From contig JAJYMR010000151.1 in NCBI GenBank assembly GCA_021786815.1, positions 1 through 5,088 of the forward strand: DNA of 5,088 nucleotides. Reading direction: 5' to 3'. The translations under genes were made by a program, and so were the position numbers. The DNA is from Deltaproteobacteria bacterium. Lineage in GTDB: Bacteria; Desulfobacterota; Binatia; Binatales; Binataceae. Positions 1 to 5,088 of this stretch are shown in pieces. The first letter of the stretch is position 1. Every line of letters begins with the position of its first letter. The notes beneath the pieces are model-generated. The model was not told the DNA's origin and did no database searches. It saw only the letters and a program-made list of their open reading frames with translations.

Positions 1-1647
1 ACCTTGGTGGCTGGTCTGACTGTGATCCTGGTCGGGCAGTTTCTGATCTCAGTCGAAGTTTTCGCAACAATGACCGCAGCCGGCGCCCTGATAGCTCTGC
101 TTGGCTATTCATTTGCGCCCCGCGAGATTCGCTCTCGGCTGAACGCACTTTTGATACCAGTCGCGCTCGCCTATGGATTTTCGCTGCTGATAGTCAGCCC
201 CTACATCTACGGCATGCTCGGAAATGAGTGGCCATCCGGTCCGCTATGGTCGCTGACGGCTTACTCCGCCGATCTGCTCAACTTCATCGTTCCGACGCCG
301 ACGTGTGCGATCGGTAGCCTCTCGCATATTCAAGCTCTGGCCGCACCTTTCTCGACATACGGCATGGCGGAGGTAGACGCATACGTAGGGTTGCCCGTGC
401 TGGCGGTCGCCGCGTCTTACGCATGGTATCATTGGCGCGAGCCGCTTGGAAAAATACTGGTCGATTCATTCATAGTCGTCAGCGTGCTGGCGTTGGGACC
501 TCGTCTGCATATCGACGGCGTTGACTGGGGCGGCTTGCCGGGGAAAATTCTTCCCCTTCTGCCGGTTCTGAATAAGGCACTGCCGGCACGTTTCATGATG
601 TTCTCGTTCCTGGCGCTCAGCGTGATCGCTTCAAACTGGCTCGCATCGGCGCGTCGGGCCGCACGGACCGTGGTCGCGGGGCTGCTGATATTATCCACGT
701 TTCCCAATCCGGCGTCCGCGTTCTGGGTCGTTCCGGATAACACCCCGAGCTTCTTCACCGCGTCGATGTGCGCGCACGACCTAGGCACGGGAGAGACGGT
801 GTTGGTACTGCCTTTTGGGATTCGCGGTAACAGCATGATGTGGCAGGCGCAATGCGGTATGCATTTTCGGATGGCAGGCGGATATACCGCGGCAGTGCCC
901 TCCAGTTTCTCTGATTGGCCCATCTACCCTGCTTTCCTAGCCGCTACTTATCTGCCCGATCCGGGTGCTCAGCTCGCCGCCTTTATCGCGCATCACGGTG
1001 TGAAGGCCGTAATCGTCAGCGATCGGGATCCGGATGCGACTTCGTGGAACCGGCTGCTCTCATCTCTGGGAGTCGAGCCGCGCCGTGTCGGAGGAGTCGC
1101 GCTTTATCGCGTGGCGCAGAGCACAACCAACCCGTACCTTACGGTGACGGCCAACGACATGCGCCGGCGCGCGATCGGCACTCTCCTCGACACTCTGGTC
1201 CTTGCCGCCGATCGATGGCTCGCGCAAGGCCGAAGCCTGTCGTCACTCACACCCCTCCAGGCGCAGGGTCATGGATTGTTACCCGCGCAATGGCTGACAG
1301 GGCCGACATCGGCGGGGTGGTCGATTGTGAATACCGACCTTCCACGGAATGACCCGCGGTACTTCTGCGGGGTGTGGCTTGGCCCAACGCAACAGGGACT
1401 CGTCGGTGTCGGAGTGTACAGCCCGTACGACGCGATAGCGCCCTCACTCGCGCGCTACAGACAATATGCGGTTCACATTTATTCGCCTTATCGCCAAGAC
1501 TCGCCCCGGAAGCGTTCTTCGCAACAAAGCCTAAGCGGGCCTTCGCTGACAGTGATCGAATTCAACCGCAAGAGGCTCAGAGAAGCGGCGGCGCGGGTCG
1601 CCTCGAGCAGCCTCGCGAAAATCCCAGTGGCGGCTTCGGGAGAGTAG
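1..1647 (+). CDS. Polytopic membrane protein, GT-C/YfhO-like (5' partial)
   Basis: The frame is open from the first base, so the true start lies left of the window; 548 residues remain. Counting from the TTG at base 4, hydrophobic stretches lie near residues 4-36, 46-66, 124-143, 150-168, 193-213 and 221-236. After about residue 245 a soluble, probably extracytoplasmic region of some 300 residues follows. Motifs I associate with large GT-C/YfhO-like membrane proteins are ADLLNFIVPTP (89-99), LGPRLHIDG (164-172), PARFMMF (194-200) and a strand ending in VLPFG (268-272). The N-terminal part, where a GT-C catalytic aspartate would sit, is missing, so activity cannot be judged. Family members are thought to transfer lipid-linked sugars or modify surface glycans; that role here is inference. 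The gene ends in TAG, 94 bases before the convergent bactofilin. It could instead be an uncharacterised membrane protein with only distant similarity. The reading frame is solid; the function is tentative. Confidence 0.8.
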   Translation, partial: TLVAGLTVILVGQFLISVEVFATMTAAGALIALLGYSFAPREIRSRLNALLIPVALAYGFSLLIVSPYIYGMLGNEWPSGPLWSLTAYSADLLNFIVPTPTCAIGSLSHIQALAAPFSTYGMAEVDAYVGLPVLAVAASYAWYHWREPLGKILVDSFIVVSVLALGPRLHIDGVDWGGLPGKILPLLPVLNKALPARFMMFSFLALSVIASNWLASARRAARTVVAGLLILSTFPNPASAFWVVPDNTPSFFTASMCAHDLGTGETVLVLPFGIRGNSMMWQAQCGMHFRMAGGYTAAVPSSFSDWPIYPAFLAATYLPDPGAQLAAFIAHHGVKAVIVSDRDPDATSWNRLLSSLGVEPRRVGGVALYRVAQSTTNPYLTVTANDMRRRAIGTLLDTLVLAADRWLAQGRSLSSLTPLQAQGHGLLPAQWLTGPTSAGWSIVNTDLPRNDPRYFCGVWLGPTQQGLVGVGVYSPYDAIAPSLARYRQYAVHIYSPYRQDSPRKRSSQQSLSGPSLTVIEFNRKRLREAAARVASSSLAKIPVAASGE

Positions 1648-1660
1648 AGCGTCAACCGCC

Positions 1661-1700
1661 GCGCCGTCCTTCCAACTGCCGTTCATCTGGCGGCGCTTTC
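1661..1700 (+). terminator. Possible weak hairpin terminator after gene 1
   Basis: GCGCCG at 1661-1666 pairs exactly with CGGCGC at 1691-1696, and CC/GG just inside can extend the stem past a one-base bulge. It is followed by TTTC. The loop is long (about 20 bases) and the T-tract is short, so this is a weak candidate. Its place, 14 bases past the stop of gene 1 and between two convergent genes, is what one expects for a terminator. Confidence 0.25.
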
Positions 1701-1741
1701 AGGCCCGCGCCCGTGTGCCTGTTGCCTCGTCGAAGCCGCGC

Positions 1742-2284
1742 CTACGAATTCACCGCGCGGCCGTCGCCCTGCGCGGCCTGTTTGTCCCTGCGAAGCGCGG
1801 AGATTTCGCGATTCTCGCGCGCCCCGTCGGGCTGCATCGTGCACCGCCCGTCGAATACCGCGCCTTCATGCATAGCCAGTTTCGGGGTGCTTATTTCGCC
1901 CGAGATCCTCGCCGTGGGACGGATCTCCAACCTCTGGCTGGCCTTGATTTCGCCCTTCACGTTTCCTGCGATGATCACCGACGCGGCGGTAATCACGGCA
2001 GTTATCTGGGCGGTTTCTCCAATAGTCAGGTCTTTCGCACTGATCTCACCTTCAACCTGACCATCGATCCGCGCGGCACCATCAAAGAACAACTTACCGT
2101 TTACTTTCGCGCTCTGGTCCAGGTAGGCGCAGGCGGATGAATCCTTGCGATCAAGTTCTCGCTCAGCCGTTGCAGGGGCTATCGGGGAAGGCTGAGGAGT
2201 AACAGGCGCCGATTGCAGGTTGGGGACTATTTGAGGTCGGCCGTTCTTTTCGGTCTTCTCGGCTTCATTGCTGAAAAGCGCCAT
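1742..2284 (-). CDS. Bactofilin (polymer-forming cytoskeletal protein)
   Basis: A 180-residue protein. The N-terminal tail (about 1-53) is polar, rich in Pro and Gln, and looks disordered. The central domain (about 54-150) shows the regular alternation of small hydrophobic residues and glycines of a right-handed beta-helix, with elements such as GQVEGEI (75-81), LTIGETAQI (86-94), IIAGNVKGEI (104-113) and ARISGEI (125-131). A charged tail (151-180) follows. This three-part layout and length are typical of bactofilins (DUF583). Bactofilins assemble without nucleotide into filaments on the inner face of the membrane and help place cell-wall enzymes, stalks or chromosome factors. The N-terminal MALF could serve as a short membrane-binding motif, as reported for other bactofilins; this is inference. 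The ATG is supported by GGAG at 2291-2294 on the minus strand, six bases upstream. No M23 peptidase or ParAB partner is adjacent, so its specific task is unknown. Confidence 0.95.
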   Translation of the reverse strand: MALFSNEAEKTEKNGRPQIVPNLQSAPVTPQPSPIAPATAERELDRKDSSACAYLDQSAKVNGKLFFDGAARIDGQVEGEISAKDLTIGETAQITAVITAASVIIAGNVKGEIKASQRLEIRPTARISGEISTPKLAMHEGAVFDGRCTMQPDGARENREISALRRDKQAAQGDGRAVNS

Positions 2285-2432
2285 CGATATCTCCCTTCCA
2301 CATGAAAGCCCTCCTCGCGGCGTCGTTTGCGGTTGCGGCGCGGGCCCGACGCTGAACAGGGAAGTCTGCGCCGGGTCAACCTGGGCTTCGCGCAGGACCC
2401 ATCCGGGGAGAACTTCATGTTTTCATGACGTA

Positions 2433-2482
2433 TTGCCGGACTGGGGCGAGCATCTTGCGTGCCGCCTGCCCAATACCGGCAA
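2433..2482. repeat. Nested inverted repeat, possible structured RNA
   Basis: The outer arms TTGCCGG (2433-2439) and CCGGCAA (2476-2482) are exactly complementary over seven bases. Inside them TGGGGC (2442-2447) can pair with GCCCA (2468-2472) with one bulged G, and GCA (2450-2452) can pair with a TGC further in. Together they could fold into one elongated hairpin of about 50 bases. A T-rich run (about 2491-2502) follows on the plus strand but is interrupted, so this is not a clean intrinsic terminator. I could not match it to a known riboswitch class. Confidence 0.35.
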
Positions 2483-2557
2483 CTCTTGAGGATTTTCTTC
2501 TCGACTGGCCAGAACTCGCGCAGCGGAGCCTCAATCCGTTGCTCCGGTGCAACAGGA

Positions 2558-2571
2558 CACACGGCCGTGTG
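2558..2571. repeat. Perfect 14-base palindrome, possible operator
   Basis: CACACGGCCGTGTG is a perfect palindrome. It lies between the divergent bactofilin and secreted-protein genes, 223 bases upstream of the latter's start. A dimeric regulator could bind it, but a 14-base palindrome can occur by chance in GC-rich DNA of this length, and there is no second copy in the window. Confidence 0.3.
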
Positions 2572-2779
2572 GGTCTTGTCTCGCCGCTGTCGTGGATTGC
2601 TTCAACGAATAGGCCGCTCTAGCGTCGGTTGGCGATGGCTCCGTTCGTGAGGGAGGCGGGCCACGAGCGGCGATGTCCATATGGGACTAAGGTCCAACTT
2701 CGTGGTCATCGACGTTGTGATAACCGTTTTATGAGCGGAATCGACTGGTCAGGGATTCTTCCAATCGTGCATCAATCGC

Positions 2780-2787
2780 AAAGGAGG
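2780..2787 (+). promoter_or_regulatory. Strong Shine-Dalgarno that fixes the GTG start at 2794
   Basis: AAAGGAGG ends six bases before the GTG at 2794. The frame stays open upstream to about 2629, but only this GTG has a good ribosome binding site, and it places a textbook signal peptide at the N-terminus. The 55-residue upstream extension lacks both features and is rejected. Confidence 0.85.
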
Positions 2788-2793
2788 CCGACA

Positions 2794-3387
2794 GTGTTTA
2801 CACGGCGGATTATTCTCCTCTCAGCGGTGGTCGTGCTCGCACTGGGACATGGTTCTGCCGCATTCGCGCAGCCGGGCGGCGCCCCGCCGCAACCGGAATC
2901 GGTGCGCAGGGCAACGCTGATAACCGTCCACGGGAAGATAACGGCGGTCGACAAGGCAAAGCGGTTGGTGACGTTGGAGGGGCCGAGGGGACGGAAAGTG
3001 GTCCTCAAGGTTGAGAATCCGTACAACCTTCAAGCGGCAAAAGTTGGCGAACCTGTCGTCGTGCGCTACTACGAGGTCGCGACGATTCGCAAGAAAAAGC
3101 CCGGCGAAATGGTGCCGCGCGCTTCGGTGAAGGAAGGGATAGCGACTGCGGAACCCGGCCAGATTCCAGGCGCTATGGGCGCTCGCGAAATGCAGATAGT
3201 TGTCTCCGTCGTCAAGATCGACGGGAAAAACGGGACTGTGACGGTGAAGGGTCCGGACGGAGCGGTCGAAACGGTCAAGGCCAGGGATCCGGAGAATCTC
3301 AAGCGATTGAAGGTTGGGGACGAGTTGGTTGTCAGCTTGTCGCAAGCGGTCGCGGTGTCGCTTGACAAGGAAGCAATGATGGAGTGA
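2794..3387 (+). CDS. Secreted protein with two tandem beta-rich (OB-like) repeats
   Basis: A 197-residue protein starting at GTG. Residues 1-25 form a Sec signal peptide: TRR, a hydrophobic core (6-18), and an AFA-QP cleavage site after residue 25, so the mature protein should be periplasmic or exported. A Pro/Gly-rich linker (26-36) follows. Two related modules come next, at about 40-98 and 132-190. Each runs as a V-x-K/G-I start, a D-x-x-x-x-x-V-T-hairpin, a G-P-x-G turn, a K-V/K-A strand, then N-L-x-x-x-K-V-G-[DE]-x-[LV]-V-V and a final strand ending near AVAVSL or EVATI. The order resembles small periplasmic OB-like domains (DUF5666 or CusF-like), but there is no cysteine, and Met or His residues do not form an evident CusF copper site. 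The function is unknown; binding of metal, ligand or another protein is possible. It has its own strong ribosome binding site and appears to be a single-gene unit. Confidence 0.85.
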   Translation: MFTRRIILLSAVVVLALGHGSAAFAQPGGAPPQPESVRRATLITVHGKITAVDKAKRLVTLEGPRGRKVVLKVENPYNLQAAKVGEPVVVRYYEVATIRKKKPGEMVPRASVKEGIATAEPGQIPGAMGAREMQIVVSVVKIDGKNGTVTVKGPDGAVETVKARDPENLKRLKVGDELVVSLSQAVAVSLDKEAMME

Positions 3388-3390
3388 GGC

Positions 3391-3420
3391 ACGCAAGCCA
3401 GCTTCGTCAAGCTGCTGCGT
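3391..3420 (+). terminator. Hairpin just past the secreted-protein gene
   Basis: Starting four bases after the stop codon, ACGCAAGCCAGCTT (3391-3404) pairs with AAGCTGCTGCGT (3409-3420) around a four-base loop CGTC, with two small bulges, giving about 12 base pairs. A second short hairpin follows directly (CGGCG 3423-3427 with CGCCG 3432-3436). There is no T-tract, so it may act as an mRNA 3'-end stabiliser or a Rho-linked structure rather than an intrinsic terminator. Confidence 0.4.
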
Positions 3421-3480
3421 TGCGGCGCTGTCGCCGGGAGCGTCGTCGAATCCGAGTGCCCCCTTTGCGGAGACGATCCC

Positions 3481-3514
3481 TCCCGCCGTTCCCGAGCGGT
3501 TGCGTGAGGCGGGA
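3481..3514. terminator. Inverted repeat in the convergent gap before the VOC gene end
   Basis: TCCCGCC (3481-3487) and GGCGGGA (3508-3514) are exactly complementary over seven bases, separated by 20 bases. Next to it AAGCG (3514-3518) pairs with CGCTT (3523-3527), reaching the VOC stop codon on the minus strand. Located between two convergent genes, these could end transcription from either side. No U-tract is visible on either strand, so the call is tentative. Confidence 0.3.
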
Positions 3515-3525
3515 AGCGAATCCGC

Positions 3526-3897
3526 TTAACGCTCCGCCTTGCGCTCCATCAGCTCAATCCGGTTGCCGAACGGATCGTACACGTAGGCGCGCTCGTAGCC
3601 GATGAGCGGCTCGCCGTCGGCGACGCGATAGCCCCGCTCGGCGCATCGCGCGACGAGCGCCCTCAAATCGCTGACAAGCAGCGCGACGTGCGCCTTGGCC
3701 GAGGGCCTGAAGTCAGCCTCGACGCCGACGTGAATCTTTGCGCCGTCGCTCTCGAACCATGCGCCGCCGCGCGAGGCCAGGACGGGCGGCTTCGGCACCT
3801 CGCGAAGGCCGAGCACGCCGCTGTAAAACTCGCGCGCGCGCTCCTCGCCGCCGGTCGGTATAGCAACCTGCACATGCTCGATACTCAGAACCGTCAT
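3526..3897 (-). CDS. VOC-family protein (glyoxalase/dioxygenase fold)
   Basis: A 123-residue protein with the two beta-alpha-beta-beta-beta halves of the vicinal oxygen chelate fold. The first half holds IEHVQVAIP (6-14) and the helix-turn AREFYSGVLGL (21-31). The second starts AHVALLVSDL (69-78) and ends with the signature YDPFGNRIELME (107-118). Candidate metal ligands are His8, His56 (KIHVG), His70 and Glu115, the usual spacing of a complete VOC metal site, so it is probably a metalloenzyme. Family members include glyoxalase I, extradiol dioxygenases and fosfomycin or bleomycin resistance proteins; sequence alone does not choose among them. The ATG has AAGGAGG (3908-3914, minus strand) ten bases upstream. 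It lies 66 bases downstream of the MauE/DoxX gene on the same strand and may be the last gene of that operon. Confidence is high for the fold and low for the substrate. Confidence 0.93.
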   Translation of the reverse strand: MTVLSIEHVQVAIPTGGEERAREFYSGVLGLREVPKPPVLASRGGAWFESDGAKIHVGVEADFRPSAKAHVALLVSDLRALVARCAERGYRVADGEPLIGYERAYVYDPFGNRIELMERKAER

Positions 3898-3963
3898 CGC
3901 AGGGATACCTCCTTGCTTGACGTTTCAGGCGAGCGGGCCGAACCGCTCTCGCTGATTCGCGCC

Positions 3964-4428
3964 TCAAGCATCGAGGCTCGCCTCCCGTGGACGCGAGCGT
4001 ACGACGTACACGACGAGAACGGCGGCGAGAATCGCGAGATCGCGTGCGAGTTCCAGGATATTGCGCGCGAGCGTGGCCGGCGCGCCGCTCCCGAAGCATC
4101 CGCAATCGACCGTGATACCGCGGGCGAGAGTCGATACGAATGCGGCCGAAAATATCGCCGTGGCCAGCGCGACAGCGAGCGCGCCGACGCGGAAGCCCGC
4201 GACCAGAAGCGCGCCCGCGAGAATCTCGAACGGCGGCAGGCCAAGCGCAAGCGGCGTAACGAGCGCGCGCGGCAGTATCCGGAAGGACCAGATTGCGTCG
4301 GCAAGCTCGACCGGGGGATTGCTTATCTTGATCGCGCCCGCGTACACGAAAAGTCCTCCGACCACGAGCCGAATCGCCAATTCGGCCCATCGGTAAACCG
4401 GCGCGGAAGGGTCGAGCACGCGTTTCAT
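3964..4428 (-). CDS. MauE/DoxX-family redox-associated membrane protein
   Basis: A 154-residue integral membrane protein with four hydrophobic helices near residues 15-33, 55-77, 80-103 and 127-144. Family hallmarks are GGLFVYAGAIKI (24-35), AIWSFRILP (45-53), LPPFEILAGALL (64-75) and RGITVDCGCFGSG (103-115), the last carrying the Cys109-Gly-Cys111 pair. MauE helps mature methylamine dehydrogenase through disulfide chemistry. Most homologues lie outside mau clusters and are annotated as redox-associated, with unknown partners. No mau genes are present here. I chose the ATG at 4428 rather than an ATG 33 bases upstream because it overlaps the rhodanese stop as ATGA, begins at the conserved part of the family, and has a GGTGAG (4435-4440, minus) six bases upstream. 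The overlap implies coupled translation and a joint role with the rhodanese; a thiol or sulfane-sulfur relay is inference. Confidence 0.92.
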   Translation of the reverse strand: MKRVLDPSAPVYRWAELAIRLVVGGLFVYAGAIKISNPPVELADAIWSFRILPRALVTPLALGLPPFEILAGALLVAGFRVGALAVALATAIFSAAFVSTLARGITVDCGCFGSGAPATLARNILELARDLAILAAVLVVYVVRSRPREASLDA

Positions 4429-4976
4429 TTGCGGCTCACCGGCATCCCGGCGCGCGACCATGCCTCGAAGCCCCCGGTAAAGACCTCGACGCGCTGAAAG
4501 CCGAGGCTCAAAAGCGCGCTCGCGACCATCCTGCTGTCATGGCAATCCTGCCCGGAACAATACACGACGATTTGCCTGTCGCGATCGTTTGCGAGCGTCG
4601 AGCCGAGCCGCCGGTAATCGTGCACGAAGTCCTCACGCGAGAGGTTGAGCGCTCCCGGAACGTGACCTTGAGCGTAGAACGGCTCCGCGCGGGCGTCGAT
4701 TATGAGCGCGCGCCGGCCGTCCACGAGCGAGCGGAATTCGTCGAGCCCGATGAAATTCGCGGGCGTGACCTGGAAGACCGGCGCATGGATTAGCTGATTG
4801 AGTTGCGCGTCGAGACGCTGCTCCTGCGACTGGTAGAGCAGCGGCAAAGGCTCGGCGCGAAAGCGGTTGAGCGCAAGTCCGGCGGCCAGGGCGAGAATCG
4901 CAAGGGCGGCGAACGCGGCCGTGTCTCTGGCGAGTTGGGCGTATCTCATGGATGAATGCGCGTCCTCATTCCTCAT
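4425..4976 (-). CDS. Membrane-anchored rhodanese-like sulfurtransferase
   Basis: A 183-residue protein. A single hydrophobic helix (about 16-36), preceded by basic residues, should anchor it with the rest outside the cytoplasm. After a linker (37-69), a single rhodanese domain spans about 72-180, with LIIDARAEPFYAQGHVPGALNL (91-112, abbreviated here by its key Asp94, Arg96, Gly104 and His105), the loop CSGQDCHDS (140-148) with catalytic Cys140 and a second Cys145, and GGFEAW (168-173). All canonical residues are present, so it is probably active in moving sulfane sulfur to a thiol or cyanide. The second loop cysteine could form a disulfide with Cys140, which suits an exported redox partner. 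The stop overlaps the MauE/DoxX start. The start is uncertain: ATG 4976 has no clear ribosome binding site, while ATG 4949 would remove nine residues, keep the anchor, and has only a distant GAGGA. Either way the domain is intact. Confidence 0.92.
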   Translation of the reverse strand: MRNEDAHSSMRYAQLARDTAAFAALAILALAAGLALNRFRAEPLPLLYQSQEQRLDAQLNQLIHAPVFQVTPANFIGLDEFRSLVDGRRALIIDARAEPFYAQGHVPGALNLSREDFVHDYRRLGSTLANDRDRQIVVYCSGQDCHDSRMVASALLSLGFQRVEVFTGGFEAWSRAGMPVSRK

Positions 4977-5088
4977 CGGCTGTCCGTAAAATGTTCATTT
5001 CTGTTCAATTTTCGAACACCGCAAGACAAAACTGCTCTTGCATTCACCGTCGGTCAACGGCTTGATCCGCATCACGAAATATATATTT
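4977..5088 (-). promoter_or_regulatory. Upstream region of the rhodanese-MauE-VOC operon
   Basis: This stretch is clearly AT-richer than its neighbours and holds no gene, so it should carry the operon promoter. On the minus strand TTGACC (5052-5057) resembles a -35 box, but the hexamer 17 bases on, CAGTTT, is a poor -10. Near the right edge AAATATATATTT could supply a -10 whose -35 lies beyond the window, which would imply a leader of about 90 bases. I cannot choose between them. Confidence 0.4.
4992..5018. promoter_or_regulatory. TGTTC/GAACA repeat cluster, putative operator
   Basis: On the plus strand TGTTCA occurs at 4992-4997 and 5002-5007, exactly ten bases apart (one helical turn). The second copy forms a palindrome with GAACA at 5014-5018 (TGTTC, seven bases, GAACA; seven-base arms with one mismatch if extended inward). 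It lies 16 to 42 bases upstream of the ATG at 4976, a good position for a repressor site. The half-site recalls GTTC/GAAC LexA boxes, but the spacings (six bases direct, seven inverted) are not the canonical ones I know, so the regulator is unassigned. Confidence 0.35.

Larger units (their letters stand above)
2285..2793. other. 509-base region between divergent genes, no convincing gene
   Basis: This stretch separates the start of the bactofilin (minus) from the start of the secreted repeat protein (plus). Short open frames exist on both strands, but none has a ribosome binding site together with a protein-like composition or a recognisable domain. It should hold the two divergent promoters. 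For the plus-strand gene I see only a weak extended -10-like string, TGTGATAAC at 2716-2724 (approximately), with no good -35. I see no clear sigma70 promoter for the bactofilin. Two structured elements inside it, 2433-2482 and 2558-2571, are listed separately. Given its length in an otherwise compact window, a small RNA or a decayed gene cannot be ruled out. Confidence 0.6.

Noticed and set aside
1374..2140. Plus-strand open frames opposite the bactofilin gene
   Set aside because: Antisense to a clear bactofilin, no ribosome binding site, and no protein-like pattern.
2450..2482. Resemblance to a cyclic-di-GMP-I riboswitch (a GCACGCAA-like string on the minus strand)
   Set aside because: The GNRA tetraloop, its receptor and the conserved second stem cannot be found around it.
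2268..2622. Small open frames on both strands in the region between divergent genes
   Set aside because: None combines a ribosome binding site with a plausible composition or recognisable motif, and those at the left overlap the bactofilin start.
2629..2793. In-frame N-terminal extension of the secreted repeat protein
   Set aside because: It would bury the signal peptide inside the protein, and the only strong Shine-Dalgarno (2780-2787) points to the GTG at 2794.
3713..4390. Minus-strand open frame of 225 codons spanning the MauE/DoxX-VOC junction
   Set aside because: It overlaps two well-supported genes out of frame, and its translation is a low-complexity Arg/Ala-rich product of high GC.
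4429..4461. Upstream ATG for the MauE/DoxX gene, adding 11 residues
   Set aside because: The added residues are not family-like and lie fully inside the rhodanese gene; the ATGA overlap start at 4428 fits the family and has a Shine-Dalgarno at suitable spacing.
3688..4497. Long plus-strand open frame (269 codons) opposite the VOC and MauE/DoxX genes
   Set aside because: It is antisense to two genes with clear family motifs; its translation is rich in Arg, Glu and Ala, lacks any domain, and reflects GC-rich codon bias in the opposite strand.
4992..5018. Canonical LexA (SOS) box
   Set aside because: Half-sites are similar, but the direct spacing is six bases instead of seven, and the inverted pair does not match the classic short-spacer forms; kept only as an unassigned operator.

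Overview
The window is GC-rich (roughly 60% by eye), gene-dense and has no mobile element, CRISPR array, tRNA or rRNA that I can recognise. Bactofilin, a Sec-signal periplasmic protein, a membrane-anchored rhodanese and a MauE/DoxX-type redox membrane protein point to a Gram-negative, high-GC bacterium. An uncultured deltaproteobacterial, Binatota/Rokubacteria-like or acidobacterial lineage would fit, but the sequence alone does not settle the taxon.

Layout, left to right. (1) 1-1647, plus strand: the C-terminal 548 residues of a large polytopic membrane protein, open at the left edge, resembling the GT-C/YfhO-like membrane proteins used in surface glycan assembly. (2) 1742-2284, minus strand: a complete bactofilin, convergent with gene 1. 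(3) 2285-2793: a 509-base region between divergent genes, with no convincing gene but with a structured inverted repeat and a 14-base perfect palindrome. (4) 2794-3387, plus strand: a secreted protein made of a signal peptide and two copies of a roughly 59-residue beta-rich domain. (5) 3388-3525: a convergent gap with several hairpins. (6) 3526-4976, minus strand: three genes in one probable operon, transcribed as rhodanese, MauE/DoxX protein, then VOC/glyoxalase-fold protein. The first two overlap by ATGA. (7) 4977-5088: the AT-richer upstream region of that operon, carrying a small group of TGTTC/GAACA repeats that could be an operator.

The most coherent functional unit is the rhodanese-MauE pair. 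A membrane-tethered sulfurtransferase domain with a two-cysteine loop is translationally coupled to a four-helix membrane protein with a CGC motif, which suggests a sulfur or thiol/disulfide relay at the cytoplasmic membrane. The VOC protein may act on a related small molecule but could be a passenger. The bactofilin and the membrane glycan-type protein are both cell-envelope genes, but they sit on opposite strands and need not be functionally linked. I did not find a clearly new biological system here. The observations below are modest.
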